From: Rubrivirga sp. SAORIC476 | GTDB taxonomy: Bacteria > Bacteroidota > Rhodothermia > Rhodothermales > Rubricoccaceae | NCBI RefSeq assembly: GCF_002283555.1 | Contig: NZ_MVOI01000003.1 | Span: forward strand, 1,843,578-1,907,577 | Reading direction: 5' to 3' | Length of the DNA stretch: 64,000 bases | Part shown: one piece after another, positions 32,538 to 39,650 of the stretch | Numbering within the stretch: position 1 is the first letter of the stretch | Layout of the letters: every line of letters begins with the position of its first letter | Translations under genes and position numbers: made by a program | The notes under the pieces: model-generated | What the model was told of the DNA's origin: nothing | The model's database searches: none | The model's input: only the letters and a program-made list of their open reading frames with translations

Positions 32538-33115
32538 CGGGCAGCGTTGTCGCGGTCGACGGTCTCCACACGGTCCGCGTCGCGGACGTCGGTGAGCAGG
32601 CAGGCCTCCAGCGCCTCGCCGTCCGGCGGGCCGTGCAGAACGGAGATGTCGCCGGTGGTCTCGAACACCACCGCCCGGACCTCGGAGGCGCGGAGGACAT
32701 TCGCTTCGCGGAGCTTGGCCCACACGTCGGCCTCGGTGACCCTGGCGCGGCGGAGGTTGTCACGCACCATGCCGTCCTTCGTCATCAGCAACAGCGGCTC
32801 GTTGTCGACGGCGTTCGAGACGGCCCGGCTCCGCTGTCGGAGCACGGCGAGCCCGATCTGGAGCGTAAAGATGACCGTCAGCGCCACGACGGCGCGGAGC
32901 AGCGAGGGCCCGTCGAACAGGACGCTGCCCGCTACGATGGAGCCGATCGCGACCGTCATCGCGAAGTCGAAGCCTGACAGCTTCGAGAACGTCCGCAGCC
33001 CGGCGAGGCGGGTGTAGACGATCAGCGCCACGTAGATGCCGACCGCCGTCAGCACCACGTCCCCGACGGTGCCCCAGGTCGTGAACAGCCAGTCGGCCGG
33101 GTCGAAGTCGCCCAT
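32528..33115 (-). CDS. DUF421 membrane protein, copy 1
   Basis: The 195-residue protein has three hydrophobic segments in the first 90 residues, including RTFSKLSGFDFAMTVAIGS, the hallmark of DUF421 (YetF-like) proteins. A cytoplasmic alpha/beta domain follows with EPLLLMTKDGMVRDNLRRARVTEADVWAKLR and VRAVVFETTGDISVLHG. The family's function is not settled; YetF-type proteins have been linked to membrane and stress physiology. The ATG at 33115 lies one base after the stop of copy 2, so both are in one operon. The two copies share VWAKLREANVL and ETTGDISVLHG word for word, so they arose by tandem duplication. Confidence 0.9.
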   Translation of the reverse strand: MGDFDPADWLFTTWGTVGDVVLTAVGIYVALIVYTRLAGLRTFSKLSGFDFAMTVAIGSIVAGSVLFDGPSLLRAVVALTVIFTLQIGLAVLRQRSRAVSNAVDNEPLLLMTKDGMVRDNLRRARVTEADVWAKLREANVLRASEVRAVVFETTGDISVLHGPPDGEALEACLLTDVRDADRVETVDRDNAARYL

Positions 33116-33116
33116 C

Positions 33117-33680
33117 TCAGACGGTGTAATCGTCCTCGCCGAGTTCGACGCGGTCCGATTCCCGGACGCCGCGCAGCAGACACGGGTGGAGCGCGGTCCC
33201 CGCCGCGTCCCCGTGGAGCACGGAGATGTCACCGGTCGTCTCCAGCACGACCGCCCGCACCTCCGAGGGGTCCAGCACGTTCGCCTCGCGGAGCTTGGCC
33301 CACACGTCGTTCTCGGTAACGCGCGTCTTCCGGAGGTTGTCGGTCAGCATCCGATTCCCGGCCATCAGCACGACCGGTTCGTTGTCGAACACGTGCTCGG
33401 CCCACGAGGTGTGCTTCCGAAGCCACGACACCACCACCTGGATCGCGAACAGGCTCACCAGCGCGACCGCCGCTCGCGGCAGGGAAGGGGACTCGGAGAG
33501 CACCGCCGTCGCCAGGATGGAGCCTGTGGCGATCGTCATCGCGAAGTCGACGCTCGTCATCTTCGAGAAGCTGCGCAACCCGACCAGCCGGACGAGCCCG
33601 ATCAGGATGGCGAAGACCGCGACGGCGGACAGGGCTACAGCGAGAAGAGCGGTGGGGTCGGCGGTGAACCAGTCGGACAT
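33117..33680 (-). CDS. DUF421 membrane protein, copy 2
   Basis: The 187-residue protein has the same layout as its downstream paralogue: three N-terminal helices with RSFSKMTSVDFAMTIATGS, then EPVVLMAGNRMLTDNLRKTRVTENDVWAKLR and VRAVVLETTGDISVLHG. It is the first gene of the pair. The ATG at 33678-33680 is preceded by CTCCCTCCCCACGAC. The two proteins may form heteromers; this is inferred only from pairing. The frame runs far upstream as an antisense shadow of the acyltransferase and was cut at this ATG because the domain starts here. Confidence 0.9.
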   Translation of the reverse strand: MSDWFTADPTALLAVALSAVAVFAILIGLVRLVGLRSFSKMTSVDFAMTIATGSILATAVLSESPSLPRAAVALVSLFAIQVVVSWLRKHTSWAEHVFDNEPVVLMAGNRMLTDNLRKTRVTENDVWAKLREANVLDPSEVRAVVLETTGDISVLHGDAAGTALHPCLLRGVRESDRVELGEDDYTV

Positions 33681-33847
33681 GTCGTGGGGAGGGAGACGCG
33701 GCTCAGGAGAGACGGCCTGAGAGTCGCAGACATACGCGGGACGCCGGGCAGAGTGCCGTTGCCGCACGCTTTGGCATCGGAACGAACGCCAGACGAAGGC
33801 TCGGGGACTCGGCTTCGGCGGCGAGACCCCTCCCTGTGTCTGCCCGC

Positions 33848-33854
33848 TAGATTC
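33848..33854 (+). promoter_or_regulatory. TAGATTC box next to the acyltransferase start
   Basis: TAGATTC lies 6 nt before the ATG at 33861. If it acts as a -7 box, the messenger would be leaderless or nearly so, as predicted also for the BatA gene. Confidence 0.35.
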
Positions 33855-33860
33855 CGACAG

Positions 33861-35951
33861 ATGAGCAACGAGACCGCGGAGTCGCATCGCCCTGCCCTCG
33901 CTTTCCAGCCCCTCCGGACGCCTGGCGAGCGGCCCCCCTTTCGAGCTGACATCGAGGGGGTGCGCGGCATCGCCGTCCTCCTCGTCGTGCTCTACCACGC
34001 TGGAGTGCCTGGCTTCTCTGGAGGCTACGTGGGCGTCGACGTGTTCTTCGCTCTCTCGGGCTACCTCATCACCGGAATTCTGGTCGCCGAGGTCGAGCGG
34101 ACCGGTCGGCTCGACCTCGCTCGGTTCTACGCTCGCCGTGCCCGGCGCCTTCTCCCCGCGGCCGCGGTCCTGCTCCTCGCCACGACGGTATTCGCGTCCG
34201 TCTTCTACTCGCCGCTCGAGCAGCAGGGCATCGCGCGGACGGCGCTCGCGACAGCGGCTTATGTCTCGAACATGCACTTCGCGGCGGGCGCGACCGACTA
34301 CCTGGCGGCCGATGCAGAGACGAACCCTCTGCTGCACACCTGGTCGCTCGCAGTCGAGGAGCAGTTTTACCTCGGCTGGCCCCTCCTCGTCCTGGTCGGT
34401 CTGGTCGGGGTCCCGTGGCTCCGCAGGGGGCGGCTCGCGCTGAGCCGTCGGCGCCTCGCCTGGACCATGGGCGCCGTCGCCGTCGCGACGTTCGCGCTCA
34501 CGGTCGTCCTCATGGGGACGTATCGGACCCACTGGGCCTTCTTCGCCTCGCCCCCGCGGGCGTGGGAGTTCGCCGTGGGAGGGCTCGGGGCGCTGCTTCC
34601 CCGCGTCCGGGTTCTCGCGGTGCACGGGGCCGAGTCGGAGATCGGGACTCGCGTGCTCGGGTGGGTGGGGCTCGTCGCCATCGTCGGCGCCAGCACGCTG
34701 TACACGGCGCGGACGTCGTTTCCCGGCTGGGCCGCGCTGGCCCCGGTCGTCGGGACGGTCCTGGCGCTCCGGGCAGGGGTCGGGCAGCCGACCACGGCGC
34801 TGAGCCGCTTCCTGGAGTGGCGCCCCCTCCGGGAGGCCGGGCGGCTCTCGTACTCCTGGTACCTCTGGCACTGGCCCGTGCTGGTCTTCGCCGACGGGCT
34901 GTGGGTGGAGGGTGTAGGAGGCCACCTCTCGCTTCCGGTCCGGCTCGGGCTCCTGGCGTTCTCGCTCGTGCTGGCGGAGGGGTCGTACCGCTTTGTGGAG
35001 AACCCCGTCCGGCACCACCGCTGGCTCGCTGGGCGTCCAGCACGAGGGGGGATGCTCCTCGTCGCGCTCACCGCGGGTGGCGTCGCACTCGCCTTCGGGT
35101 GGAGAGCGGAGGCCATCCGCGCTGCGCGGTCGCCAGATCAGGCCCTCTACTCTCGGGCCGTCGACGACATCGACCTCGGGACCTACTGCATCACCGACGT
35201 CCGGGGGACGGGCCTGACGAACTGCGCCCTCGGTGACACGACCTCGTCCAGGGTGGCCGTGCTGTACGGAGACAGTCACGCTTTCCAGTGGCTGGCTGCG
35301 GCCGACCGCGTGGCCGCAGCACACGGATGGCGGCTCGAGACCGTGATGAAGTCCAGTTGCCCCGCCATCGATGCGACGAGGTGGAACGCCAAGCTGGGGC
35401 GCGACTTCGTCGAGTGCGATGCCTGGCGCTCGAACGCGATGGACCGGATCGACGCGCTGAGCCCGGAGATGGTCATCGTCAGCTCCGCGTGGACCTCGTT
35501 CGACGGCATCCCTCCCGCCGAGTGGGCTTCCGGGACCGCACGCACGTTCTCTCGGCTCTCCAGGGCCAGTGGCTCCGTGCTGGTCGTCCGGGACACGCCA
35601 CATCCCGGGTTCGACGTCCCCTCCTGTCTCGCTCGCAGGAAGAAGCGGCCAGGCCTGGACTGCTCGTTCGCCCTCGACGGCGGTCAGGGCCAGGCGGTGT
35701 ACCAGGCCCAGGTGGACGCCGCGTCGGCCTTCGAGAACGTCTCGACCGTGGACCTGACGCGTGTCCTCTGCCCGACGGGGACGTGCGCAGCCCTCCGAGG
35801 CGACACGCTGGTCGCCTGGCGCGACGACAACCACATGACGGCGACGTTTGCACGGTCCCTGGCGCCCTCGCTCTCCAGGGCCGTGGACGAGGCGCGTGCC
35901 CACGAGCGTTCGGCCGTTCACCCCGGCGTGCCCGTCCGGACGGGCCGATAG
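33861..35951 (+). CDS. OafA/YrhL-type acyltransferase with C-terminal SGNH domain
   Basis: The 696-residue protein has an acyltransferase-3 membrane domain of about ten helices that starts with FRADIEGVRGIAVLLVVLYH (catalytic His near residue 46) and GGYVGVDVFFALSGYLIT. It continues with LLHTWSLAVEEQFYLGWPLL and FRFVENP-type RFVENPVRHH. A periplasmic SGNH domain follows from about residue 450: AVLYGDSHAFQW holds the Ser nucleophile, and DDNHMT supplies Asp and His near 650. These enzymes O-acetylate surface polysaccharide or peptidoglycan, taking the acyl group across the membrane. It has no adjacent glycan operon; the acceptor is unknown. Confidence 0.93.
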   Translation: MSNETAESHRPALAFQPLRTPGERPPFRADIEGVRGIAVLLVVLYHAGVPGFSGGYVGVDVFFALSGYLITGILVAEVERTGRLDLARFYARRARRLLPAAAVLLLATTVFASVFYSPLEQQGIARTALATAAYVSNMHFAAGATDYLAADAETNPLLHTWSLAVEEQFYLGWPLLVLVGLVGVPWLRRGRLALSRRRLAWTMGAVAVATFALTVVLMGTYRTHWAFFASPPRAWEFAVGGLGALLPRVRVLAVHGAESEIGTRVLGWVGLVAIVGASTLYTARTSFPGWAALAPVVGTVLALRAGVGQPTTALSRFLEWRPLREAGRLSYSWYLWHWPVLVFADGLWVEGVGGHLSLPVRLGLLAFSLVLAEGSYRFVENPVRHHRWLAGRPARGGMLLVALTAGGVALAFGWRAEAIRAARSPDQALYSRAVDDIDLGTYCITDVRGTGLTNCALGDTTSSRVAVLYGDSHAFQWLAAADRVAAAHGWRLETVMKSSCPAIDATRWNAKLGRDFVECDAWRSNAMDRIDALSPEMVIVSSAWTSFDGIPPAEWASGTARTFSRLSRASGSVLVVRDTPHPGFDVPSCLARRKKRPGLDCSFALDGGQGQAVYQAQVDAASAFENVSTVDLTRVLCPTGTCAALRGDTLVAWRDDNHMTATFARSLAPSLSRAVDEARAHERSAVHPGVPVRTGR

Positions 35952-35990
35952 GCGACTTGCTCCTCCCCGAGTCAGCGGCTGGAGTCGCTC

Positions 35991-35997
35991 TAGCTTG
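35991..35997 (+). promoter_or_regulatory. TAGCTTG -7-type box for the DJ-1-like gene
   Basis: TAGCTTG lies 20 nt upstream of the ATG at 36018 and equals the box before the CBS gene at 18354. Confidence 0.42.
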
Positions 35998-36017
35998 AGG
36001 TCCTCACGTACGCCCTC

Positions 36018-36791
36018 ATGCGCGCCCCTCGGATCCGCTTCGCACTCGTTCTCGGCCTCATCGCGTCCGTGGGGTGTGCCTCGGACCCGCACCCCGCCGC
36101 GGACCTCGCTGCCGCCGTCGAGTCGCGGATCGCCGAGGTCGAGGCCGCAGGCGGGACGGTCCGCCTCGCGGCGTTCGTGGTCACCGACGGCGTGTTCAAC
36201 TCGGAGCTGATGGCCCCCTACGACGTGCTCCACCACACCGTCTTTCGCGATTCGCTGGACTACGTCGAGCCGGTTGTGGTGTCACCCGACGGCGGCCCGG
36301 TGACCACGTTCGAGGGGCTCCGTGTGGACGCTCACTACAGCTTCGCGACGGCCCCACGGGCCGACATCCTCGTCATCCCCAGCACCGACGGCAGCCTCGA
36401 CCGCGACCTGGACGACGACGCCTACATGAGCTACGTGCCCCATGCTGCCGAGGCCGCCGAATGGGTCCTGACGGTCTGCGACGGTGCCTTCCCGCTCGCG
36501 GCGACGGGCCTCCTCGACGGCCGCGTGGCGACCACCTTTCCCGCCGACCGCGCCGCCATGGCCGAGCGCTTCCCCGAGGTGGACGTCCGCGATGACGTGC
36601 GGCTGGTGGTGGACGGTACCTACATCACGTCGGTCGGGGGCGGGATGAGCTACGAGCCCGCGTTCTGGCTCGTGGAACACCTCTGGGGGGCCGAGAGAGT
36701 GGAGGGCAATGCGGAGGGCCTGGTTTGGCCGTGGGACCTCGCGACTCTGCCTCATCTCGTGGTGGACCGGGACCCGGGAGCAGACCGATGA
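36018..36791 (+). CDS. DJ-1/PfpI-family lipoprotein
   Basis: The 257-residue protein starts with a lipoprotein signal ending SVGC (Cys20). The mature domain has the DJ-1/PfpI fold: VRLAAFVVTDGVFNSELMAPYDVLHH, DILVIPSTDG, the nucleophile elbow WVLTVCDGAFPLAATGLLDGR (Cys near residue 154), TTFPAD and VVDGTYITSVGGGMSYEPAFWLVE. The order matches the GATase1-like transcriptional-regulator and amidase branch, but there is no DNA-binding domain. Being membrane-anchored outside the cytoplasm is unusual for this family. The substrate is unknown; glyoxalase, protease or hydratase activity would all be possible. The ATG lies in a short leader after a TAGCTTG box. Confidence 0.88.
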   Translation: MRAPRIRFALVLGLIASVGCASDPHPAADLAAAVESRIAEVEAAGGTVRLAAFVVTDGVFNSELMAPYDVLHHTVFRDSLDYVEPVVVSPDGGPVTTFEGLRVDAHYSFATAPRADILVIPSTDGSLDRDLDDDAYMSYVPHAAEAAEWVLTVCDGAFPLAATGLLDGRVATTFPADRAAMAERFPEVDVRDDVRLVVDGTYITSVGGGMSYEPAFWLVEHLWGAERVEGNAEGLVWPWDLATLPHLVVDRDPGADR

Positions 36792-36874
36792 CCGGCAGAC
36801 GCTAAAGCTGGCCTCCAACACGCCGATCTCTCGCGGAGACCCTTCGGGCGAGGACGAGATTGATATTAAAAATT

Positions 36875-36908
36875 TTTGATCTCATCTAATCATGCCTCAT
36901 TATATTCG
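36875..36908 (+). promoter_or_regulatory. Near-consensus -33/-7 promoter in an AT-rich island
   Basis: TTTG at 36875-36878, a 22-nt gap and TATATTCG at 36901-36908 follow the Bacteroidota TTTG ... TAnnTTTG pattern with one -7 mismatch. The surrounding 36860-36910 is by far the most AT-rich stretch of the window (runs such as ATTAAAAATTTTT). The predicted start near 36915 lies 20 nt before the ATG of the proline-rich small gene. Confidence 0.6.
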
Positions 36909-36934
36909 GATCCCTGGTCTGTCGCCCACTCGCT

Positions 36935-37072
36935 ATGACGCCTCCCCGCATCACGCCTGCCCCCTGGCCCGTCGCGCCACCGCCGTCGTTCGCCAGCTGG
37001 GCGCCGCCGCCTGCCCCGAAGCCGAAGTCTTCTGAGAAGGGGACGATGCTCCCCAAGGCCGGCCGCGCCTGA
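36935..37072 (+). CDS. Possible 45-residue proline-rich small protein
   Basis: A complete ATG frame of 46 codons follows the best promoter-like sequence of the window. The peptide is proline-rich (14 of 45 residues) with three Trp-Pro or Ser-Trp elements (PAPWPVAPPPSF, SWAPPPAP), then a basic PKPKSSEKG linker and a C-terminal LPKAGRA. It has no signal peptide or membrane helix and no Cys. A frame on the other strand (36886-37092, MSLTERSQARPALG...) overlaps it, but no promoter fits that strand. I do not recognise the peptide; it could be a secreted or modified peptide, an SH3-type ligand or noise. Confidence 0.42.
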   Translation: MTPPRITPAPWPVAPPPSFASWAPPPAPKPKSSEKGTMLPKAGRA

Positions 37073-37082
37073 GATCGCTCGG

Positions 37083-37511
37083 TCAAGGACAAGCCTCGGC
37101 CGATCGCGCGTACACCGACGTGCCGAGGTCGTCCTCCAGCCTCAGTGCCTCGCCGTCCCGTGCTGCCCGGTAGGTTCTGCCATCGAAGAGGACCGTGTCT
37201 CCGCTGACCTCGACGGAGGTCACGAGGGCCGGGCGGTCGTGGAGGTAGGTCCGCATCTCCGCGCCTTCCACGGTGGCCGCCTCGTCGAGCGCGCCGTCTC
37301 CGGAGCAGAAGACCCAGTCCCCGCCGAGGTCCTCCAGACTCAGCAGGGGAGGGGCGGCCGCGAGATCCTCTGGTGGGGCGACCTCGGGTGAGGGCTGGTC
37401 CGTCTCGGGCGTGACGAGGGGGGAGGGGGCGCTGGGATCGGCCGTCGCGGGCTCATCGGGGGCATCGGCGCAGGCGCCGAGGAGGAGGGCGAGGAGCAGA
37501 AGGTGTCGCAT
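37083..37511 (-). CDS. Hypothetical lipoprotein
   Basis: The 142-residue protein has a lipoprotein signal MRHLLLLALLLGAC (Cys14) and then a Pro/Ala/Glu-rich spacer up to about residue 60. A small C-terminal domain follows that begins LSLEDLGGDWVFCSGDGALDE and contains VTSVEVSGDTVLFDGRTYRA. The folded part looks like a small beta-barrel or lipocalin-like unit with two Cys (near 69 and the penultimate residue), but no family is recognised. It lies 2 nt downstream of the esterase gene on the same strand and is most likely co-transcribed with it. ATG 37511 starts right at the signal peptide. Confidence 0.68.
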   Translation of the reverse strand: MRHLLLLALLLGACADAPDEPATADPSAPSPLVTPETDQPSPEVAPPEDLAAAPPLLSLEDLGGDWVFCSGDGALDEAATVEGAEMRTYLHDRPALVTSVEVSGDTVLFDGRTYRAARDGEALRLEDDLGTSVYARSAEACP

Positions 37512-37513
37512 GA

Positions 37514-38227
37514 TCAGTCGTCGAGGTGGTGGCTCAGGAGCCACGTGTAGAGGTCATCGGAGGCATAGGCTTCCGACCACGAGTCGTGCCCGGCGTCCGG
37601 GTAGACGGTGAAGCGTACGTCGCCGCCCGCGTTCCGGAGTGTGCGCACCATGCCGACCGACATCTCGATCGGGACGACGGGGTCCATGGCGCCGTGGAAC
37701 GCCCACACGGGCACGTCGCGGGCGGCCTCGATCCCGAGTGGAAGCCCACCGCCGCAGATCGGGACCGCCGCCGCGAACCGCTCCGGCATGCGCATGATGG
37801 CCTCCCACGTCCCGAACCCGCCCATCGACAGGCCCGTCAGGTAGACGCGGCTCTCGTCGATGCGGTACTGCGCGATGGCCGCGTCCAGCGCCGCCGCCAC
37901 GCGCCCGACCGTCCACCGGCTGCCCGTCGGGACCTGGGGAGCTACGATCACGAAGGGGAGGTCACGGCCCGCCGCCCGCTCCTTCAGCGGTCCGTGGACG
38001 CCCACCACGGCGAGGCTGTCGCCCCGTTCGCCCGCGCCGTGGAGAAACAGAAGCAGCGGCCAGTCGCGGTCCGGGGCCGCGTCGTAGCCCTCGGGCAACG
38101 AGACGATGGCGTCGCCCGAGGCGGTGTCCGTCCAGCCCCCATCGTAGGCGAGGCGCGTCTGAGCGGAGGCGGAGGCGGCGAGCATGACGGTCAGGAGGAC
38201 GAAGCCGAAACGGCGGGACGAGGACAT
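37514..38227 (-). CDS. Secreted alpha/beta hydrolase (PHB-depolymerase/LpqC-type esterase)
   Basis: The 237-residue protein has a signal peptide (FGFVLLTVMLAASASA, cut near residue 22). It then has the hydrolase core LLLFLHGAGERGDSL, FVIVAPQVPTGSRW, the nucleophile elbow VYLTGLSMGGFGTWEAI (Ser near 134), acid AFHGAMDPVVP and His in YPDAGHDSWSEAY. This is the prolyl-oligopeptidase-like/PHB-depolymerase group, often annotated as phospholipase or carboxylesterase, acting in the periplasm or outside. It heads a two-gene operon with the lipoprotein gene 2 nt downstream and is divergent from the MerR gene, which might control it. The natural ester is unknown. Confidence 0.9.
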   Translation of the reverse strand: MSSSRRFGFVLLTVMLAASASAQTRLAYDGGWTDTASGDAIVSLPEGYDAAPDRDWPLLLFLHGAGERGDSLAVVGVHGPLKERAAGRDLPFVIVAPQVPTGSRWTVGRVAAALDAAIAQYRIDESRVYLTGLSMGGFGTWEAIMRMPERFAAAVPICGGGLPLGIEAARDVPVWAFHGAMDPVVPIEMSVGMVRTLRNAGGDVRFTVYPDAGHDSWSEAYASDDLYTWLLSHHLDD

Positions 38228-38328
38228 CGGCGGGATCAGTGTGCGGAGAGACGGTGAAGCTACGCGACGGCGCTTGCTCCTCCCCCCGCGTCAGGTCCGT
38301 ACGCTTCGCCATCCCGCCTCCTGGTCCG

Positions 38329-39102
38329 ATGACTCACCGTTCCCTCCCTTCCGGCGACGCCCTCGGGCTCCGCGTCGGTGAGCTGGCCGCGCGGGCCGGT
38401 GTCAGCGTTCGCGCGCTGCACCACTACGAGGCGGCCGGCCTGCTCCATCCCCGCCGGACCGGCGCCGGCCACCGGCGCTATGGCCCGGCCGACGCCGAGC
38501 GGCTGTTCCACGTCACCGCGCTCCGCGCGCTCGGCCTCGGGCTGGACGCGATCCGCGAGGTGCTCGACGCGCCCGACGCCGACCCGGTCGCGCTCGTGGC
38601 TCGCCAGCGGGAGGCGCTGGCCGCCGAGGCTCGCCGCCTCGACGCGCTCGCGGACCGCCTCGGCGACCTCGGGCGCCTTCTCCAGCAGCGCGCCACCGCT
38701 GGAGCGCCCATCCCTCCCGACACCTTCCTCACTCTCACCACCGCCATGTCTGCCTTCGACCGCCACTACACGCCCGGGCAACTCCAGCAGCTCGCCGACC
38801 GCCGTGAGTCCTTCGGCGAGGACGCCATCCGCGCCGTCGAGGCCGAGTGGCCGCGCCTCTTCGAGGCCGTCGGCCGGGAGATGGACGCGGGCACCAACCC
38901 GGCCGCCCCTACCGCCCGCGCCCTCATCGACCGGTGGGACGAGCTGGTGGCGATGTTCACTGGCGGCGACCCCGGCATCCGCCAGTCGCTCGGGACCGCC
39001 GTCGAGGCCGACCGCGAAGGCGCCTCAGCGATGATGGGCCTCGACCCGGATCGGATGCGCGACCTGTTCGCCTTCGCTCAGCGCGTCCGCGACGCACGAT
39101 GA
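38329..39102 (+). CDS. MerR-family regulator with TipAS-type antibiotic-binding domain
   Basis: The 257-residue protein has an N-terminal MerR winged helix (LRVGELAARAGVSVRALHHYEAAGLL, then RTGAGHRRYGPADAERL) and a coiled-coil dimerisation helix rich in Arg/Leu at about 85-125. The C-terminal domain (MSAFDRHYTPGQLQQLADRR ... LIDRWDELVAMFTGGDPGIRQSLG) matches the TipAS family, which captures thiopeptide or other hydrophobic ligands and switches on efflux genes. No Cys metal site is present. The divergent esterase gene begins about 100 bp away and is the obvious candidate target. A TACGCTTC box lies at 38300-38307. Confidence 0.9.
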   Translation: MTHRSLPSGDALGLRVGELAARAGVSVRALHHYEAAGLLHPRRTGAGHRRYGPADAERLFHVTALRALGLGLDAIREVLDAPDADPVALVARQREALAAEARRLDALADRLGDLGRLLQQRATAGAPIPPDTFLTLTTAMSAFDRHYTPGQLQQLADRRESFGEDAIRAVEAEWPRLFEAVGREMDAGTNPAAPTARALIDRWDELVAMFTGGDPGIRQSLGTAVEADREGASAMMGLDPDRMRDLFAFAQRVRDAR

Positions 39103-39144
39103 GGTGCGGGAGGCACGCGGGATCGGGCGACGTCCCTCGCCCCG

Positions 39145-39636
39145 CTACGCCTCGTCGCCGTAGTCCTCGCGGTGCAGGTCGCGCGCTTGCGCGATCCAGT
39201 CCTCGCGCTCGATCCGCCCCTGGAACACCTGGATGGCGTCGTTGACGCGTTCCACATCGTCGGAAGTGAAGTTCGCGATCTGACGGAAGGTGGTCACGCC
39301 GATGCCCGCCAACTGGCGCTCGATCTTCGGCCCGATGCCAGAGATGCGCTTGAGGTCGTCGATCGGCTTCTCGGCCGGGGCGCCGAACAGGCCCGTCGCG
39401 GCACCCGAGGCTGAGGCGGCGGCGACCGGTGCAGCCGCGCTGGCGCTCGCGGCGCGGCAGTCCGCGAGGTCAGCTTCGAGGGCCTGGATGCGCGTGCGCG
39501 CCGTCGCGAGGGCGCGGTCGTCCGTGACGACGGTCTCCGTCTCGCGACGGCGGCTCCAGAGGAGCCAGCCGAGCAGGAGGCCGAGCAGGAACGCGGCCAG
39601 CAGGCAGAGGAAGATCTGGGAGATGAGGTAGCCCAT
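39145..39636 (-). CDS. Membrane-anchored helix-hairpin-helix protein
   Basis: The 163-residue protein has one N-terminal membrane helix (IFLCLLAAFLLGLLLGWLLW, residues 8-27) followed by a charged helix and an Ala/Ser-rich linker. It ends in a compact helix-hairpin-helix domain: PIDDLKRISGIGPKIERQLAGIG (about 91-113), TFRQIANFTSDDVERVN and WIAQARDLH. This domain is the one fused to NADH dehydrogenase subunit E and to ribosomal L21-like proteins in other bacteria. Its ligand is unclear (DNA or protein). It lies 14 nt downstream of the BON-OmpA gene on the same strand, so the two look like an operon. The ATG follows the leader AGACCCACCTCACCCC. Confidence 0.85.
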   Translation of the reverse strand: MGYLISQIFLCLLAAFLLGLLLGWLLWSRRRETETVVTDDRALATARTRIQALEADLADCRAASASAAAPVAAASASGAATGLFGAPAEKPIDDLKRISGIGPKIERQLAGIGVTTFRQIANFTSDDVERVNDAIQVFQGRIEREDWIAQARDLHREDYGDEA

Positions 39637-39650
39637 GGGGTGAGGTGGGT

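Noticed and set aside
33117-36236. Very long minus-strand frame (over 1000 codons) through the acyltransferase and DJ-1 genes
   Set aside because: Only its downstream part from 33680 (DUF421) has protein-like sequence; the rest is Arg/Glu/Pro-rich antisense to well-supported genes, as expected in high-GC DNA.
36886-37092. 68-codon minus-strand frame with a Gly-rich middle (GFGAGGGAQLANDGGGATGQGAG)
   Set aside because: It looks a little like a modified-peptide precursor, but it is the complement of the proline-rich frame, has no promoter on its strand and runs into the AT-rich promoter.
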